Part shown: one piece after another, positions 8,764 through 17,336 of the stretch
Position numbering within the stretch: position 1 is the first letter of the stretch
How the letters are laid out: each line of letters opens with the position of its first letter
DNA from: Paracoccaceae bacterium
GTDB taxonomy: Bacteria; Pseudomonadota; Alphaproteobacteria; Rhodobacterales; Rhodobacteraceae
Assembly (NCBI GenBank): GCA_016764785.1
Contig: JAESRG010000021.1
Location: 1 to 32,225, forward strand
Reading direction: 5' to 3'
DNA length: 32,225 nucleotides
Position numbers and translations under genes: made by a program
The notes under the pieces: model-generated
Databases searched by the model: none
Seen by the model: the letters and a program-made list of their open reading frames with translations, nothing else
Told to the model about the DNA's origin: nothing

Positions 8764-10208
8764 CGCCAGTTTTTAAACGCGAATCTGCTGTAATCCTTCG
8801 GATATGCAGCGCGGGTCAGGGCCTCAATTTCTGGATTATAGATATCTGCCAAATCAAATGGAACAACCATTTGCTGCACATTGATATCCTGAAACACGCG
8901 TTTGACGCCAATCTGGTTTTCCAAATAGGCCATACTGAAACCGAGACCCTCTTCTTTAGCAATTAGATCAATCGAAAAATGCTTTTCATATCCGTCCATA
9001 TGGTCAGACTGCGAAACCCAGCGGCCATCATTACGGATGCCCGTTTTTTCAACAAGATTATGCTGGATAAACGCCAAAAACTGGGAAAATGCGGTGCGAT
9101 GCGCAGCAAGATCATAGCCCAGATTACGAAACCCGGATGGATTTACGTTCGGGGGAGGCAGAAAAATGCCGTACCTGACTTGCAACGCTTCGCGAACAGC
9201 GTGAAAACTGGTGGTGCTCGTTGAAAAAATTTTGCGCATAAAAGCATCATATGCCCGCGCAACGGGATGCCTTAATACTGTGAAGCTTAGCGCGCTGGGG
9301 TGAACAGTCTGCCAATGGGCATAGGCGTCAATGCCAAAGTCATGCTGAGGCGCGGCAGCGTCAATTTGTGTCATCCACCGATAAATGCGGCCATGCGGGC
9401 CAGAGGGCATAGGCAAAAATATCAACGGAGTGTTAGTACAAAAAAGACTACGCGACAGATCTGTTCCCGTTTCAGGTTTAAACATGGGGCGAACAGAGAC
9501 CGTTTGGTCGGCTTCTGGCAGGTCAAATGCTTCGCGAATTTCCTGATAATTCTCTATCTTTTCGGCTAATGCACCCGGATTCTGGCGTTTGATTGGTTGT
9601 TCGAGAAATTCACGGGTCTGGGATGATCCAAGAAACTTTGCCAGTCTATTAATCTCAGAAATATCACTAAGTTGATCAAAATCAATCTGGAAATACTGTT
9701 GGTTCGAGCTTTCCAGCTGATCAATAATACTCTTTGAATAATCGCCCCTTACCTGTCGATAGGCCTCAAATTCACCGGTATCCAAATAGATTCGCGCTGT
9801 TTTACGATGCGATTCATCCTGAATAAGCCACTGATCCGTCTTTTTAGCGATTTTTAACGAGACAAAGGATTCAAGCGGATCACGGGTCAGGATAATTTTT
9901 GCGCATGCCGGATCGTTCAGAAAATGCTCTATTGCCGAACCGTTGTGTTCCCGAAATATACGGAATCCTGGAATGTTTTTCAAATCATCACATCGAATTG
10001 CCTCGATCAACGCCTTGGGGTTGGCGTCTCGCTTTTGTTTTGAAACGCCCAATAAGGTTTTCTTATTTGGCCGACCAATAAAAGCGGGGTTAAATAGTTC
10101 ACCGTGACAATGTAGCCCGTCATATTGGTTGATATAGCGCTCAAGCAAATTGGAGCCGCTACGCATTGCCCCAAAAATGGCAAAACTGCTAAACTTGGGT
10201 ATAGGCAT
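8760..10208 (-). CDS. Two-domain sulfotransferase-like protein
   Basis: A 482-residue protein with two halves that each resemble a PAPS-dependent sulfotransferase. The first half has a 5'-phosphosulfate loop GAMRSGSN (13-20) and a 3'-phosphate motif RDPLESFVS (109-117), like NodH or Sulfotransfer_1/3 types. The second half (about 258-482) has RHPVARAY (313-320) and a terminal YPKDYSRFAF, as in Sulfotransfer_2 enzymes that modify polysaccharides. Its expected P-loop position reads MPSGPHGRIYRW, which lacks the usual K-x-G-S/T pattern, so this half may be altered or inactive. It is the last gene of the minus-strand glycan set, two bases after the GT14 gene. The acceptor is unknown; a glycan made by the neighbours is likely. 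Confidence 0.75.
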   Translation of the reverse strand: MPIPKFSSFAIFGAMRSGSNLLERYINQYDGLHCHGELFNPAFIGRPNKKTLLGVSKQKRDANPKALIEAIRCDDLKNIPGFRIFREHNGSAIEHFLNDPACAKIILTRDPLESFVSLKIAKKTDQWLIQDESHRKTARIYLDTGEFEAYRQVRGDYSKSIIDQLESSNQQYFQIDFDQLSDISEINRLAKFLGSSQTREFLEQPIKRQNPGALAEKIENYQEIREAFDLPEADQTVSVRPMFKPETGTDLSRSLFCTNTPLIFLPMPSGPHGRIYRWMTQIDAAAPQHDFGIDAYAHWQTVHPSALSFTVLRHPVARAYDAFMRKIFSTSTTSFHAVREALQVRYGIFLPPPNVNPSGFRNLGYDLAAHRTAFSQFLAFIQHNLVEKTGIRNDGRWVSQSDHMDGYEKHFSIDLIAKEEGLGFSMAYLENQIGVKRVFQDINVQQMVVPFDLADIYNPEIEALTRAAYPKDYSRFAFKNWR

Positions 10209-10209
10209 T

Positions 10210-11898
10210 TTACTCAGCTATCAGGACGGGCGCACTGCCTTCTTCGTGCCATACAGGGCGTTCATTGGCAGCCAGCTCAAAATCTAGGTTCATACCGTTA
10301 TTCTTAAGCAGATTCGCAAGATTTTCCAACCCCTTCCAGTCGCACACTTCCGGAAGCTCTCTTGGCTTGCTGGTTGATTTTGGCAAAAGGCACTCGATCA
10401 GTTTATTAAGCACAAGCGACGGCTGATTAAGGACATCGTTCAAAGAATACACATGCAAGTCTGCGCAGCCAGATTCAAGCATTGCAATCCTCTTTTCGTC
10501 TATTGCGACATAGCTTTGAGCCCTTTCTCGCAACAAACTGGGGTTCGTAATATTTTCGTGCAAAAGGTCCAGAACCCACGCAAATCTGACATAATGAACT
10601 GTCGCATTCGGATCATTGGCGATGAAACTAAAAACTTTGGCTTTTTTTAGTGACCAAAATTGAAAAACAATCTGACTTCCGCGGTTGTTCCAAAGATAGT
10701 TCTTTAGAAAGTCTATCGGCGCATAGTCACGGATTTTAGCATGATCAGTGAGGTTGCCCTTGGTAAACTTGGCCAAGTTAGCGAATCCAGCATGTCCCGG
10801 AGCAAAAACCTGATTGTGTACCTGAATGCCGGTCTGGCCTGTTAGCCAATCAGCGACGTCAGGATAACCGCGATCAAGACCAATCAATACCGTATATTTT
10901 GTCGCCGAATCTGACTGGTTATTGACAGTCTTCGGCGCTCGACTTTGCATATTCAGGCCAGCTCGACCATAGTTTCGGCGCCCTTCCTGCCGTTCGATTT
11001 GAGCCGCTAGGGCCATGCGCATTTCGGGGTCACGCAAACCAACGGTAAAATCGGGTGCTAATAAGGTTTCATATAGCTCATCCGCCCCCTGCCAGACTTT
11101 ACGTACGAAAAAGCCCTCTAGATGCTCCAAATATTCCAGATGATCGTTGTAAAACAGCATCGGATTTCCTTGCAGATCAAACCGGGAATACGTTAGCGAG
11201 CGAGACTCGATGCGTTTCCCATGCTTGCGAACCAACGTCTGGAAATAGGATTCGTCGGGGATCCAGCATTTTGCAAAGAATTTGTCGTTCTTCTTGCGCT
11301 CCGGGTCATCCAGAATGGCCCGTAAAGTTTCACGGCTTAACGCCCACCACTGAGACCCGACGTGCGCTTCCAGCCCAACCGGCATTTGCCTTTTGATCCC
11401 AAGCTTTCTTTGAAGAGTCACCGAATAATCAAAAAACTTGCGTTGACGACGCCACGAAAATGGAAAATAGAGCGTAAAGCGCTCAGCCTCCAGCCCGCCT
11501 TTGATCCAGTTGCTTTGCCCTGCTAGAATGGACTCGATAAAATCGGTTCCGCGATTGTCTTCCAGAAATGCTACGAGTTCGGAAATCGGGCGGGTTGGCA
11601 AACAAGAACCGCTTAACTGCACAACATGACTGACGTCTGGGAATTTGGCAATAATTTCTCTGGCTACAATAAGTTGGGCCTTAACCAGAGAATAGGTGCC
11701 CCATTCACAATGCACACGCCGCGTAAATATCACATTTGGCAGTTCTAATACTGATTGTTGAAAGTCCCGAAATTCATCTTCGGCGATCTTACCATCAATA
11801 TGGATCGCTACTTTACACCCTTCACGCAACAGCGCGCGCACCAACTGTTCGGCCCGATCAAAATTTTGATGTAGCAAAAGAGAGATTCCAACGCTCAT
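10210..11898 (-). CDS. GT14-like (Core-2/I-branching) glycosyltransferase with C-terminal extension
   Basis: A 562-residue protein. The N-terminal part (about 1-270) has the Core-2/I-branching enzyme pattern: an LLLHQ start, AIHIDGK (31-37), CEWGTYSLVKAQL (65-77), VVQLSGSCLPTRP and DFIES. In this family (GT14) the known reaction adds beta-1,6-GlcNAc or xylose. The rest (about 335-562, from TVLIGLDRGYPDVADWL) is a separate domain I cannot assign with certainty; Rhodobacterales proteins of this type often carry an uncharacterised C-terminal domain. The start at 11898 overlaps the stop of the upstream gene as ATGA. An ATG five codons earlier is also in frame. The product's donor and acceptor are unknown. 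Confidence 0.75.
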   Translation of the reverse strand: MSVGISLLLHQNFDRAEQLVRALLREGCKVAIHIDGKIAEDEFRDFQQSVLELPNVIFTRRVHCEWGTYSLVKAQLIVAREIIAKFPDVSHVVQLSGSCLPTRPISELVAFLEDNRGTDFIESILAGQSNWIKGGLEAERFTLYFPFSWRRQRKFFDYSVTLQRKLGIKRQMPVGLEAHVGSQWWALSRETLRAILDDPERKKNDKFFAKCWIPDESYFQTLVRKHGKRIESRSLTYSRFDLQGNPMLFYNDHLEYLEHLEGFFVRKVWQGADELYETLLAPDFTVGLRDPEMRMALAAQIERQEGRRNYGRAGLNMQSRAPKTVNNQSDSATKYTVLIGLDRGYPDVADWLTGQTGIQVHNQVFAPGHAGFANLAKFTKGNLTDHAKIRDYAPIDFLKNYLWNNRGSQIVFQFWSLKKAKVFSFIANDPNATVHYVRFAWVLDLLHENITNPSLLRERAQSYVAIDEKRIAMLESGCADLHVYSLNDVLNQPSLVLNKLIECLLPKSTSKPRELPEVCDWKGLENLANLLKNNGMNLDFELAANERPVWHEEGSAPVLIAE

Positions 11899-12905
11899 GC
11901 CCAGCCCCCGCACGACATCAAGCCCAGTTCCTCTAGCTGTTGCCAGCCAGAATACTTACTAGATTGAGGGGTCCAAAAATTGATTTTATGGCTCTCATGA
12001 GCACCATAAGCGTGGTATTCCTGCCCCGAAGCATAATGCTGGTTTCGGGCCTTTTCCTCGGACACTTTTTCTCCAATGTCTGGTAAAAATTTTCCGTGCA
12101 GCAAACATCCACTGATTTTTTCGCCGCCATGTTCATCATAAGTCAGGTTCAGGCTGCGCGGTAATAGTGAATGGGTAGAGGATGTATAAACATAGCTGGA
12201 TTTCCATTTAACCAATGGAATTTTATTCAAAGCCGGTGCATTTGACGGATTCCGAGAGAAAAATTTACGTTGGCGCGGTCCGCCCTGAATCCAGAGATTA
12301 CCGTGTTTACCGTCACGTCGTTGTGAATAATTTCCAGCATCAAAATAGTCGAGAATCTCGAAGGGATTTTGTCCGACGTGATATTTCAAGCTTTCGACGT
12401 TGTTTTTCGAATACATATCCAGCAGCATCGCTGGAAACGATCGAATGGACCGAGCATCCAGCCAGTCGGTCAGGGCACGGATCGGCCGGTTTGTGACATG
12501 CGGATAAGTTAGAAACTCATCACAATCGACGCAAAGACACCAGTGATTTGACCCGTATTCATTCAATAGATGGTTTGTCCACACGATGCCAAAACTGGCC
12601 CGTTTATAGCTTGCGGTAGTATGCCAAATTGAAACATCCGGCTGTGATTTAAGATATTCGTCTGTCCCGTCTGATGAATCATTATCAATAAAAAAGAAGT
12701 GGGTAATCCCCAGATCGCGATAATACTTCAAAAAATAGGGGAGACGATGCCGTTCATTTCGCACGGTTGAAAACACAAATATTCCGTCGCGATCAGATGC
12801 ACCTTTACCAACGTGAACTTTTACAAGTTCCGCCTTTTTCCGCAAAGTGCGTATCTGCCACCGTTTTCGTAATAGGCGCAGTCGATATGATTGGGACAAT
12901 TTCAT
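11895..12905 (-). CDS. Glycosyltransferase family 2-type protein (Glyco_tranf_2_4/GT92-like)
   Basis: A 336-residue GT-A fold glycosyltransferase. Key motifs are STVRNERHRLPYFLKYYRDLG (46-66), IDNDSSDGT (73-81) and the metal-binding DxD motif in VDCDEFLTYP (126-135), the pattern of the Glyco_tranf_2_4 group. A basic N-terminal stretch (RLRLLRKRWQIRTLRKK) could bind the membrane surface. No membrane span is visible. It follows the GT4 gene after 39 AT-rich bases and overlaps the GT14 gene by four. The ribosome-binding site before the ATG is poor. The sugar transferred is not predictable. Confidence 0.8.
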   Translation of the reverse strand: MKLSQSYRLRLLRKRWQIRTLRKKAELVKVHVGKGASDRDGIFVFSTVRNERHRLPYFLKYYRDLGITHFFFIDNDSSDGTDEYLKSQPDVSIWHTTASYKRASFGIVWTNHLLNEYGSNHWCLCVDCDEFLTYPHVTNRPIRALTDWLDARSIRSFPAMLLDMYSKNNVESLKYHVGQNPFEILDYFDAGNYSQRRDGKHGNLWIQGGPRQRKFFSRNPSNAPALNKIPLVKWKSSYVYTSSTHSLLPRSLNLTYDEHGGEKISGCLLHGKFLPDIGEKVSEEKARNQHYASGQEYHAYGAHESHKINFWTPQSSKYSGWQQLEELGLMSCGGWA

Positions 12906-12944
12906 TACAAAATACCAAAAAACTGAATATACTTTAACTTAATG

Positions 12945-14153
12945 CTAAACAATTGTGTCAATTTCAAGGAAATGGTCATGCCAACTTGGAAATGATGGAA
13001 TTTTAGCAATATCGGTTGCCTTAGTTCTTGAACATTTTTCCAATATCGCATTTTCCCACCCCTTTTGATCCACCGGTTCGAAGTATTCGGGCAAATCCCC
13101 TGCGATTTCCCTAAAACAAGGGAGATTAGAACAAATTGCAGATATATTTTTTTGGAGCGCCTCAACCAGCGGATACCCGAAACCTTCTGCGAATGACGGA
13201 AAAAGCAAGGCGCGCGCGCCGGATAGAAGGTTAGCCAATTCCGTATCGTCCATATTATTATGTTCAAATATGCATTTCCCCATGACGGGCGCGTTATCCA
13301 GCTGGTCAAACACCACCCGATTGTTCCATCCCCTGCGGCCAACTATGTGGAGATGCGGGACTTGGCCCGCATGCAGCGTGTTGGCCATTTCTTTCCAGAT
13401 ATCAAGCAAAAGAACATGGTTTTTTCGGGGCTCAATCGTACCAAGAATAACAAAATATGGATGGTCTGATTGGCGTGGTTTGGGGGGGGTAGGCAAGGGA
13501 TCTACCCCTAGGAGCACCGTTATTCCTTCACACTGAATCTTCCACTTTTGCAGCCAAAACCGGACACGGTTGGCGGTATCGGTAGAATTGAAAACCAAGC
13601 AGTCACAATAAGTCGCGGTATTTATGAGATCGGTCTTGAACCGCTCTAACGTGTCTTCCCGACAGAATTGCGGAAAATCTAACGGAATAACATCATGCAC
13701 CATTGCGGTCATTCTGCTGGCGCCAGCCGCGCGTAATGCCTTCCACAAGGTTTCTTGTCGGTTTGAATGCCCAACGTTAATATACGAAAAACCGCCTGGA
13801 AGGTAACGACGCAACATTGTCGAAAGGTTCTTTTTGTTACTTGTGGCGGTTGCTATGCGACGCAAAGTTGATTCTGCACGGCGCAAAGCCTCTGACTTCT
13901 TTTTTCCGAAGATGTGGGCAATCAGGTCTTTGCCTTCCCAAGGTTTATCCCCGTTTATCATCGGCAAAATTCGCGCCATTGCGGCCTTGTCAAGCAAAGC
14001 ATAACCACCACTAACGCGGGTTAGAAACCAGGCTGGATTGGGTTTTTCGAAAAATTCAAGAATATACGCCCGCTCTACCCGGTCAATCCCTGTGGGAATC
14101 GGGAACGGTGCACGCGAAATCGTGCGACTGATATCCAGCAATATTTGGTTCAT
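12945..14153 (-). CDS. GT4-family (group 1) glycosyltransferase
   Basis: A 402-residue GT-B fold glycosyltransferase. The C-terminal donor-binding half is clear: ILGTIEPRKNHVLLLDIW (about 233-250) and the E-x7-E motif in FAEGFGYPLVEAL (about 334-346), followed by CSNLPCFREIAGD. The N-terminus (LLDISRTISRAPFPIPTGIDRVERAY) matches group-1 transferases of rhizobial and roseobacter polysaccharide clusters. No strong ribosome-binding site precedes the ATG. It lies 41 bases after galU in the same direction. Specificity is unknown. Confidence 0.85.
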   Translation of the reverse strand: MNQILLDISRTISRAPFPIPTGIDRVERAYILEFFEKPNPAWFLTRVSGGYALLDKAAMARILPMINGDKPWEGKDLIAHIFGKKKSEALRRAESTLRRIATATSNKKNLSTMLRRYLPGGFSYINVGHSNRQETLWKALRAAGASRMTAMVHDVIPLDFPQFCREDTLERFKTDLINTATYCDCLVFNSTDTANRVRFWLQKWKIQCEGITVLLGVDPLPTPPKPRQSDHPYFVILGTIEPRKNHVLLLDIWKEMANTLHAGQVPHLHIVGRRGWNNRVVFDQLDNAPVMGKCIFEHNNMDDTELANLLSGARALLFPSFAEGFGYPLVEALQKNISAICSNLPCFREIAGDLPEYFEPVDQKGWENAILEKCSRTKATDIAKIPSFPSWHDHFLEIDTIV

Positions 14154-14194
14154 AAATTCAACCGTGTGCTTTGTAGGTCGGGATCCTTATCGCA

Positions 14195-15088
14195 CTACTC
14201 AGCGGCGTGATGCAAATGCGTGATCGAATCCAGAAATACGCCGAACTCTTCGCGCAAATCGGATCGCTCCAACGCAAATGCAACAGTTGCCTGAAGAAAG
14301 CCCGCTTTTGACCCGCAATCAAAACGGGTTCCCTCAAAGCGGAACCCGTGAACCGGCCTGCCCTGATCTATTTGATCGGCGATCGCATCTGTCAACTGGA
14401 TTTCGCCGCCAGCACCCTGCTGGAATTTCCCCAACGCGTCCATAACTTCGGGTCGCAGGATATAGCGGCCGATAACGGCCAAATTTGATGGGGCGGTACC
14501 CAGAGCAGGTTTTTCAACCATCCCTTTAACGGACACAAGGCGGCCATTTTCAGCGCCTTTGTCGATAATGCCGTAATTTTTGGTTTGAGAATCCGGTACC
14601 TGCATAGCAGCAACCATATTGCCGCCGGTTTCACGATATGCATCGATCATTTGCTTTAGGCAGCCTTGCTGTCCCGAAATAACATCGTCCGGCAGTAGAA
14701 CCGCAAACGGCTCGTCACCGATAAACCGCCGCGCACACCAAACCGCGTGGCCGAGACCTTTTGCCTCCCGTTGACGAATATAGGCGATTGAGCCACTTTC
14801 CATATCCGAGCGTTTCAGCTCCTCCAGCAAAGCTGTTTTATTGCTGTCACGAAGCTTTTTTTCCAACTCGGGCGCGCGATCAAAATAGTCTTCCAGCGCG
14901 CTTTTACCTTTGGCGGTCACAAAAATAAAATCTGTAATCCCTGCTTCACGGGCCTCATCAATGGCGTATTGAATAAGCGGGCGATCAACCAGCGTCATGA
15001 TTTCCTTAGGAATTGACTTGGTTGCCGGTAAAAACCGCGTACCCAAACCGGCTACTGGAAATATGGCTTTGGTAACTGTGGTGATCAT
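14195..15088 (-). CDS. galU: UTP-glucose-1-phosphate uridylyltransferase
   Basis: A 297-residue nucleotidyltransferase that makes UDP-glucose from UTP and glucose-1-phosphate. The N-terminal signature GLGTRFLPATKSIPKEI (14-30) is complete, as are LIQYAIDEA, GLGHAVWCAR and the C-terminal RFDCGSKAGFLQA. The length is normal for GalU. The ATG overlaps the stop of the upstream GT2 gene (ATGA), so it is translated with the glycan cluster. Its presence there suggests UDP-glucose, or sugars made from it such as UDP-galactose or UDP-glucuronate, is a donor for the neighbours. Confidence 0.95.
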   Translation of the reverse strand: MITTVTKAIFPVAGLGTRFLPATKSIPKEIMTLVDRPLIQYAIDEAREAGITDFIFVTAKGKSALEDYFDRAPELEKKLRDSNKTALLEELKRSDMESGSIAYIRQREAKGLGHAVWCARRFIGDEPFAVLLPDDVISGQQGCLKQMIDAYRETGGNMVAAMQVPDSQTKNYGIIDKGAENGRLVSVKGMVEKPALGTAPSNLAVIGRYILRPEVMDALGKFQQGAGGEIQLTDAIADQIDQGRPVHGFRFEGTRFDCGSKAGFLQATVAFALERSDLREEFGVFLDSITHLHHAAE

Positions 15089-16437
15089 TTTAAATTGTCC
15101 AAAAAGTTATCCAACATCGAATCATCTAAAATTGTATAGTTATTTTGGTCAGTCATCCCAGACCTTTGGGGCGAAAGTGAGGCGTCAAAATCTCGTGCAC
15201 GTGGAAAAACCAGAATATCAACGGGTCGATATACAGACAATCGCCTGATTTCTGCCATAAACCGGGCGGTTTTTCGATACCAACGCCAGATTGGATCATC
15301 CCGATCCGCTTTGCCAAAACGCCCCCCAGAATGTTGCCAGAAGCCATTTTGTGAAAATAGCACCTGCATATACATTGCCGAATATCCCAAGCAGATTGTA
15401 GTGACCAAAATCCCCCGTTTACTCAGCAACCCAGCCGTTTTTTTCAGCCATTTGCTGTTTTTGCGCCCCCCTGCCAAAATAACATGCCGATTGGTCTTTT
15501 GCCGGATTTCTGGTCGAACACTGATTGATGGTTTAACATCTGCCTTTTGTTCAGGCAGGGTTAAGGCATTGCCCTTTAACATCCCGATATTCAGAGACTG
15601 CAATATTGGTGCAATACCTGCTGGTTCCAAATATCCCGACAACATCAATTTCTCAAGTCGCCGCCTATGTAAAAGTTCAAAATCGCGCAGGGCCTGATCG
15701 TTGACAGTTCCGCGCGCGTGCTTTCGACAAAAGTATGCTTTGCTTTTCCCGATTTGTTCCAGAGACTTGGGAATACGATGTTTTGTGCGCTGGGCGCTCG
15801 ATGAAAATCCGTGGTGAACCTGTGCATCGGGAACAATAGCCAAATGCCAACCAGCTTGTGAAAGACGTAGGGAAATGTCGGAATCATCCAGATAATATGC
15901 GAAATTTTCATCAAATCCCGCTATTTGCGTCAGCGCCGTTTTGCGAAAAGCACAATTGGTACCAATCAATACCGGCGCTGTGGTTTTTTGCGGTGCATAT
16001 ATGGTTGTTTCGGAGATCTCGACATTTTCAACGTCCCCCGCCAAGTCGGTTATCACCGCGCCCCACTGCAGGCTGATCCCGTTTCGTCCGCGCGTAAATC
16101 CTCCGGCTCCACCAATATCGGGGTTACTAAACGGCGCAAGCAATAATCGGAGCCAATTTGGATCTGGCAATGCGTCATCATCACAAAACGCGATAAAATC
16201 GCCTTTTGAGGCTTGAATCCCGACGTTTCTAGCCGCAGAGATATTTTCCAGATCAAAAGGGATGACCCGTAGATTTTCCGGAATTAAATCAGGGTTTGGC
16301 GCATCAGGAGTATCGGTAACAACGATTGTTTCAAAGCCAGAAATATCTTGAAACCGCAAACAGGCGAGCATTTTTTGCAAGTCATCAGGGCGATCTCTGC
16401 TGACAATAATAACGCTGATATTTGCGGTTTCAATCAA
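15085..16437 (-). CDS. Family 2 glycosyltransferase with extra C-terminal domain
   Basis: A 450-residue protein. Residues 1-about 215 form a GT-A domain of family 2: ISVIIVSRDRP (7-17), ISAARNVGIQASKGDFIAF, the DDD metal site (86-88), and the acceptor-side FDENFAYYLDDSDISLRL (175-192). Residues about 310-450 form a second region (HVILAGGRKNSKW, LVTTICLGYSAMY, DILVFPRARD) of unknown function, possibly a short GT-B-like N-lobe. Translation starts at a TTG at 16437, supported by AAGGG seven bases upstream and by the lack of another start codon before the conserved ISVIIV strand. It begins three bases after the cysQ stop and overlaps galU by four bases. Confidence 0.8.
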   Translation of the reverse strand: MIETANISVIIVSRDRPDDLQKMLACLRFQDISGFETIVVTDTPDAPNPDLIPENLRVIPFDLENISAARNVGIQASKGDFIAFCDDDALPDPNWLRLLLAPFSNPDIGGAGGFTRGRNGISLQWGAVITDLAGDVENVEISETTIYAPQKTTAPVLIGTNCAFRKTALTQIAGFDENFAYYLDDSDISLRLSQAGWHLAIVPDAQVHHGFSSSAQRTKHRIPKSLEQIGKSKAYFCRKHARGTVNDQALRDFELLHRRRLEKLMLSGYLEPAGIAPILQSLNIGMLKGNALTLPEQKADVKPSISVRPEIRQKTNRHVILAGGRKNSKWLKKTAGLLSKRGILVTTICLGYSAMYMQVLFSQNGFWQHSGGRFGKADRDDPIWRWYRKTARFMAEIRRLSVYRPVDILVFPRARDFDASLSPQRSGMTDQNNYTILDDSMLDNFLDNLK

Positions 16438-16440
16438 ACG

Positions 16441-17220
16441 TTAGCCCTTTTCCAACTGAATTCCCGGTGCGTAAGCAATAAAAAACGGGTTTTCATAAAT
16501 GGGTTTGCCGTAAGTCAGGGGTTCGTGGGTATCAAACCGGACGACATCACCACCGGCACCGCGCAAAACCGCATGGCCCGCCGCTGTATCCCATTCCATC
16601 GTACGACCGAGACGCGGATAAAGGTCAGCCTCACCTGTCGCAACGAGGCAGAATTTTAATGATGATCCAGCCGCCCGAAAGTTTTCAACATTGTATTTAG
16701 CAATATAGTCGTCAGTGGCCTGATCCCGATGTGATTTTGATGCGACAACGGTTAATGCGGCCATATCGGGCGTCGACACACGAATAGGCTTGACTGACCC
16801 GTCTTGCATTTCTTCGACGCTTTTACCGTTCTTGTCAGTATAGAAAAGCCGGCCTTTATCAGGGGCAAAGACCACCCCCAAAACCGGAACACCATCTTCG
16901 ATAAGCGCGATATTGACGGTAAAGTCACCACGGCGGTGCACAAATTCTTTGGTGCCATCCAGCGGATCAACGATAAAAAACCGGTCAGCAACGACAGAAT
17001 GGCTGTCGGATTGCTCCTCGGTCACGATCGGGATGTCTGGAAAGGCGGCAGTTAACCCAGCAAAAATCAGCTTGTCAGCGGCTTCATCGGCTTTGGTTAC
17101 AGGGGAATCATCAGATTTTGTGCGTACTTCAAAATCATCTTGCCCATAAATTTCCATGATACGCGCACCCGCCTGAAGCGAAAGGTCGCGAATGACGTTC
17201 ACTATATTTTCATTCTGCAC
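16441..17220 (-). CDS. cysQ: 3'(2'),5'-bisphosphate nucleotidase CysQ
   Basis: A 259-residue magnesium-dependent phosphatase of the inositol monophosphatase superfamily that converts PAP (3'-phosphoadenosine 5'-phosphate) to AMP. PAP is the by-product of PAPS-dependent sulfation and sulfate assimilation. The metal-site motifs are intact: the paired glutamates in IVTEEQSD (about 66-73), DPLDGTKEF (85-93) and WDTAAGHA (210-217). I chose the GTG at 17220, where AAGGA is spaced eight bases upstream. A TTG at 17226 is too close to that site. It is the first gene of the minus-strand glycan set that ends in a sulfotransferase, which gives it a direct biochemical reason to be there. Confidence 0.92.
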   Translation of the reverse strand: MQNENIVNVIRDLSLQAGARIMEIYGQDDFEVRTKSDDSPVTKADEAADKLIFAGLTAAFPDIPIVTEEQSDSHSVVADRFFIVDPLDGTKEFVHRRGDFTVNIALIEDGVPVLGVVFAPDKGRLFYTDKNGKSVEEMQDGSVKPIRVSTPDMAALTVVASKSHRDQATDDYIAKYNVENFRAAGSSLKFCLVATGEADLYPRLGRTMEWDTAAGHAVLRGAGGDVVRFDTHEPLTYGKPIYENPFFIAYAPGIQLEKG

Positions 17221-17273
17221 TATCAATATCCTTTGAATACCGTGATTTTACCTTTTGCAAAAACTGGTATATT

Positions 17274-17295
17274 ATAAACGCCTTAATCGTAAGGC
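17274..17295. promoter_or_regulatory. Inverted repeat in the cysQ/kpsM-like divergent promoter region
   Basis: The 116-base gap between the divergent genes is AT-rich. A perfect dyad GCCTTA-ATCG-TAAGGC lies at 17280-17295, next to an A/T stretch that reads TATAAT on the minus strand and TATAAA on the plus strand. It could be an operator or a small hairpin at the start of the cysQ transcript. No convincing -35 box was found on either strand. Confidence 0.3.
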
Positions 17296-17336
17296 ATTAT
17301 TACTAAAAAATAGTACCGACCCTGAAAAGAAGCATA

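Noticed and set aside
12905-13342. 145-residue open frame antisense-frame to the GT4 gene
   Set aside because: Same strand but different frame inside a well-supported GT4 coding region; no family motifs and a strongly biased composition.
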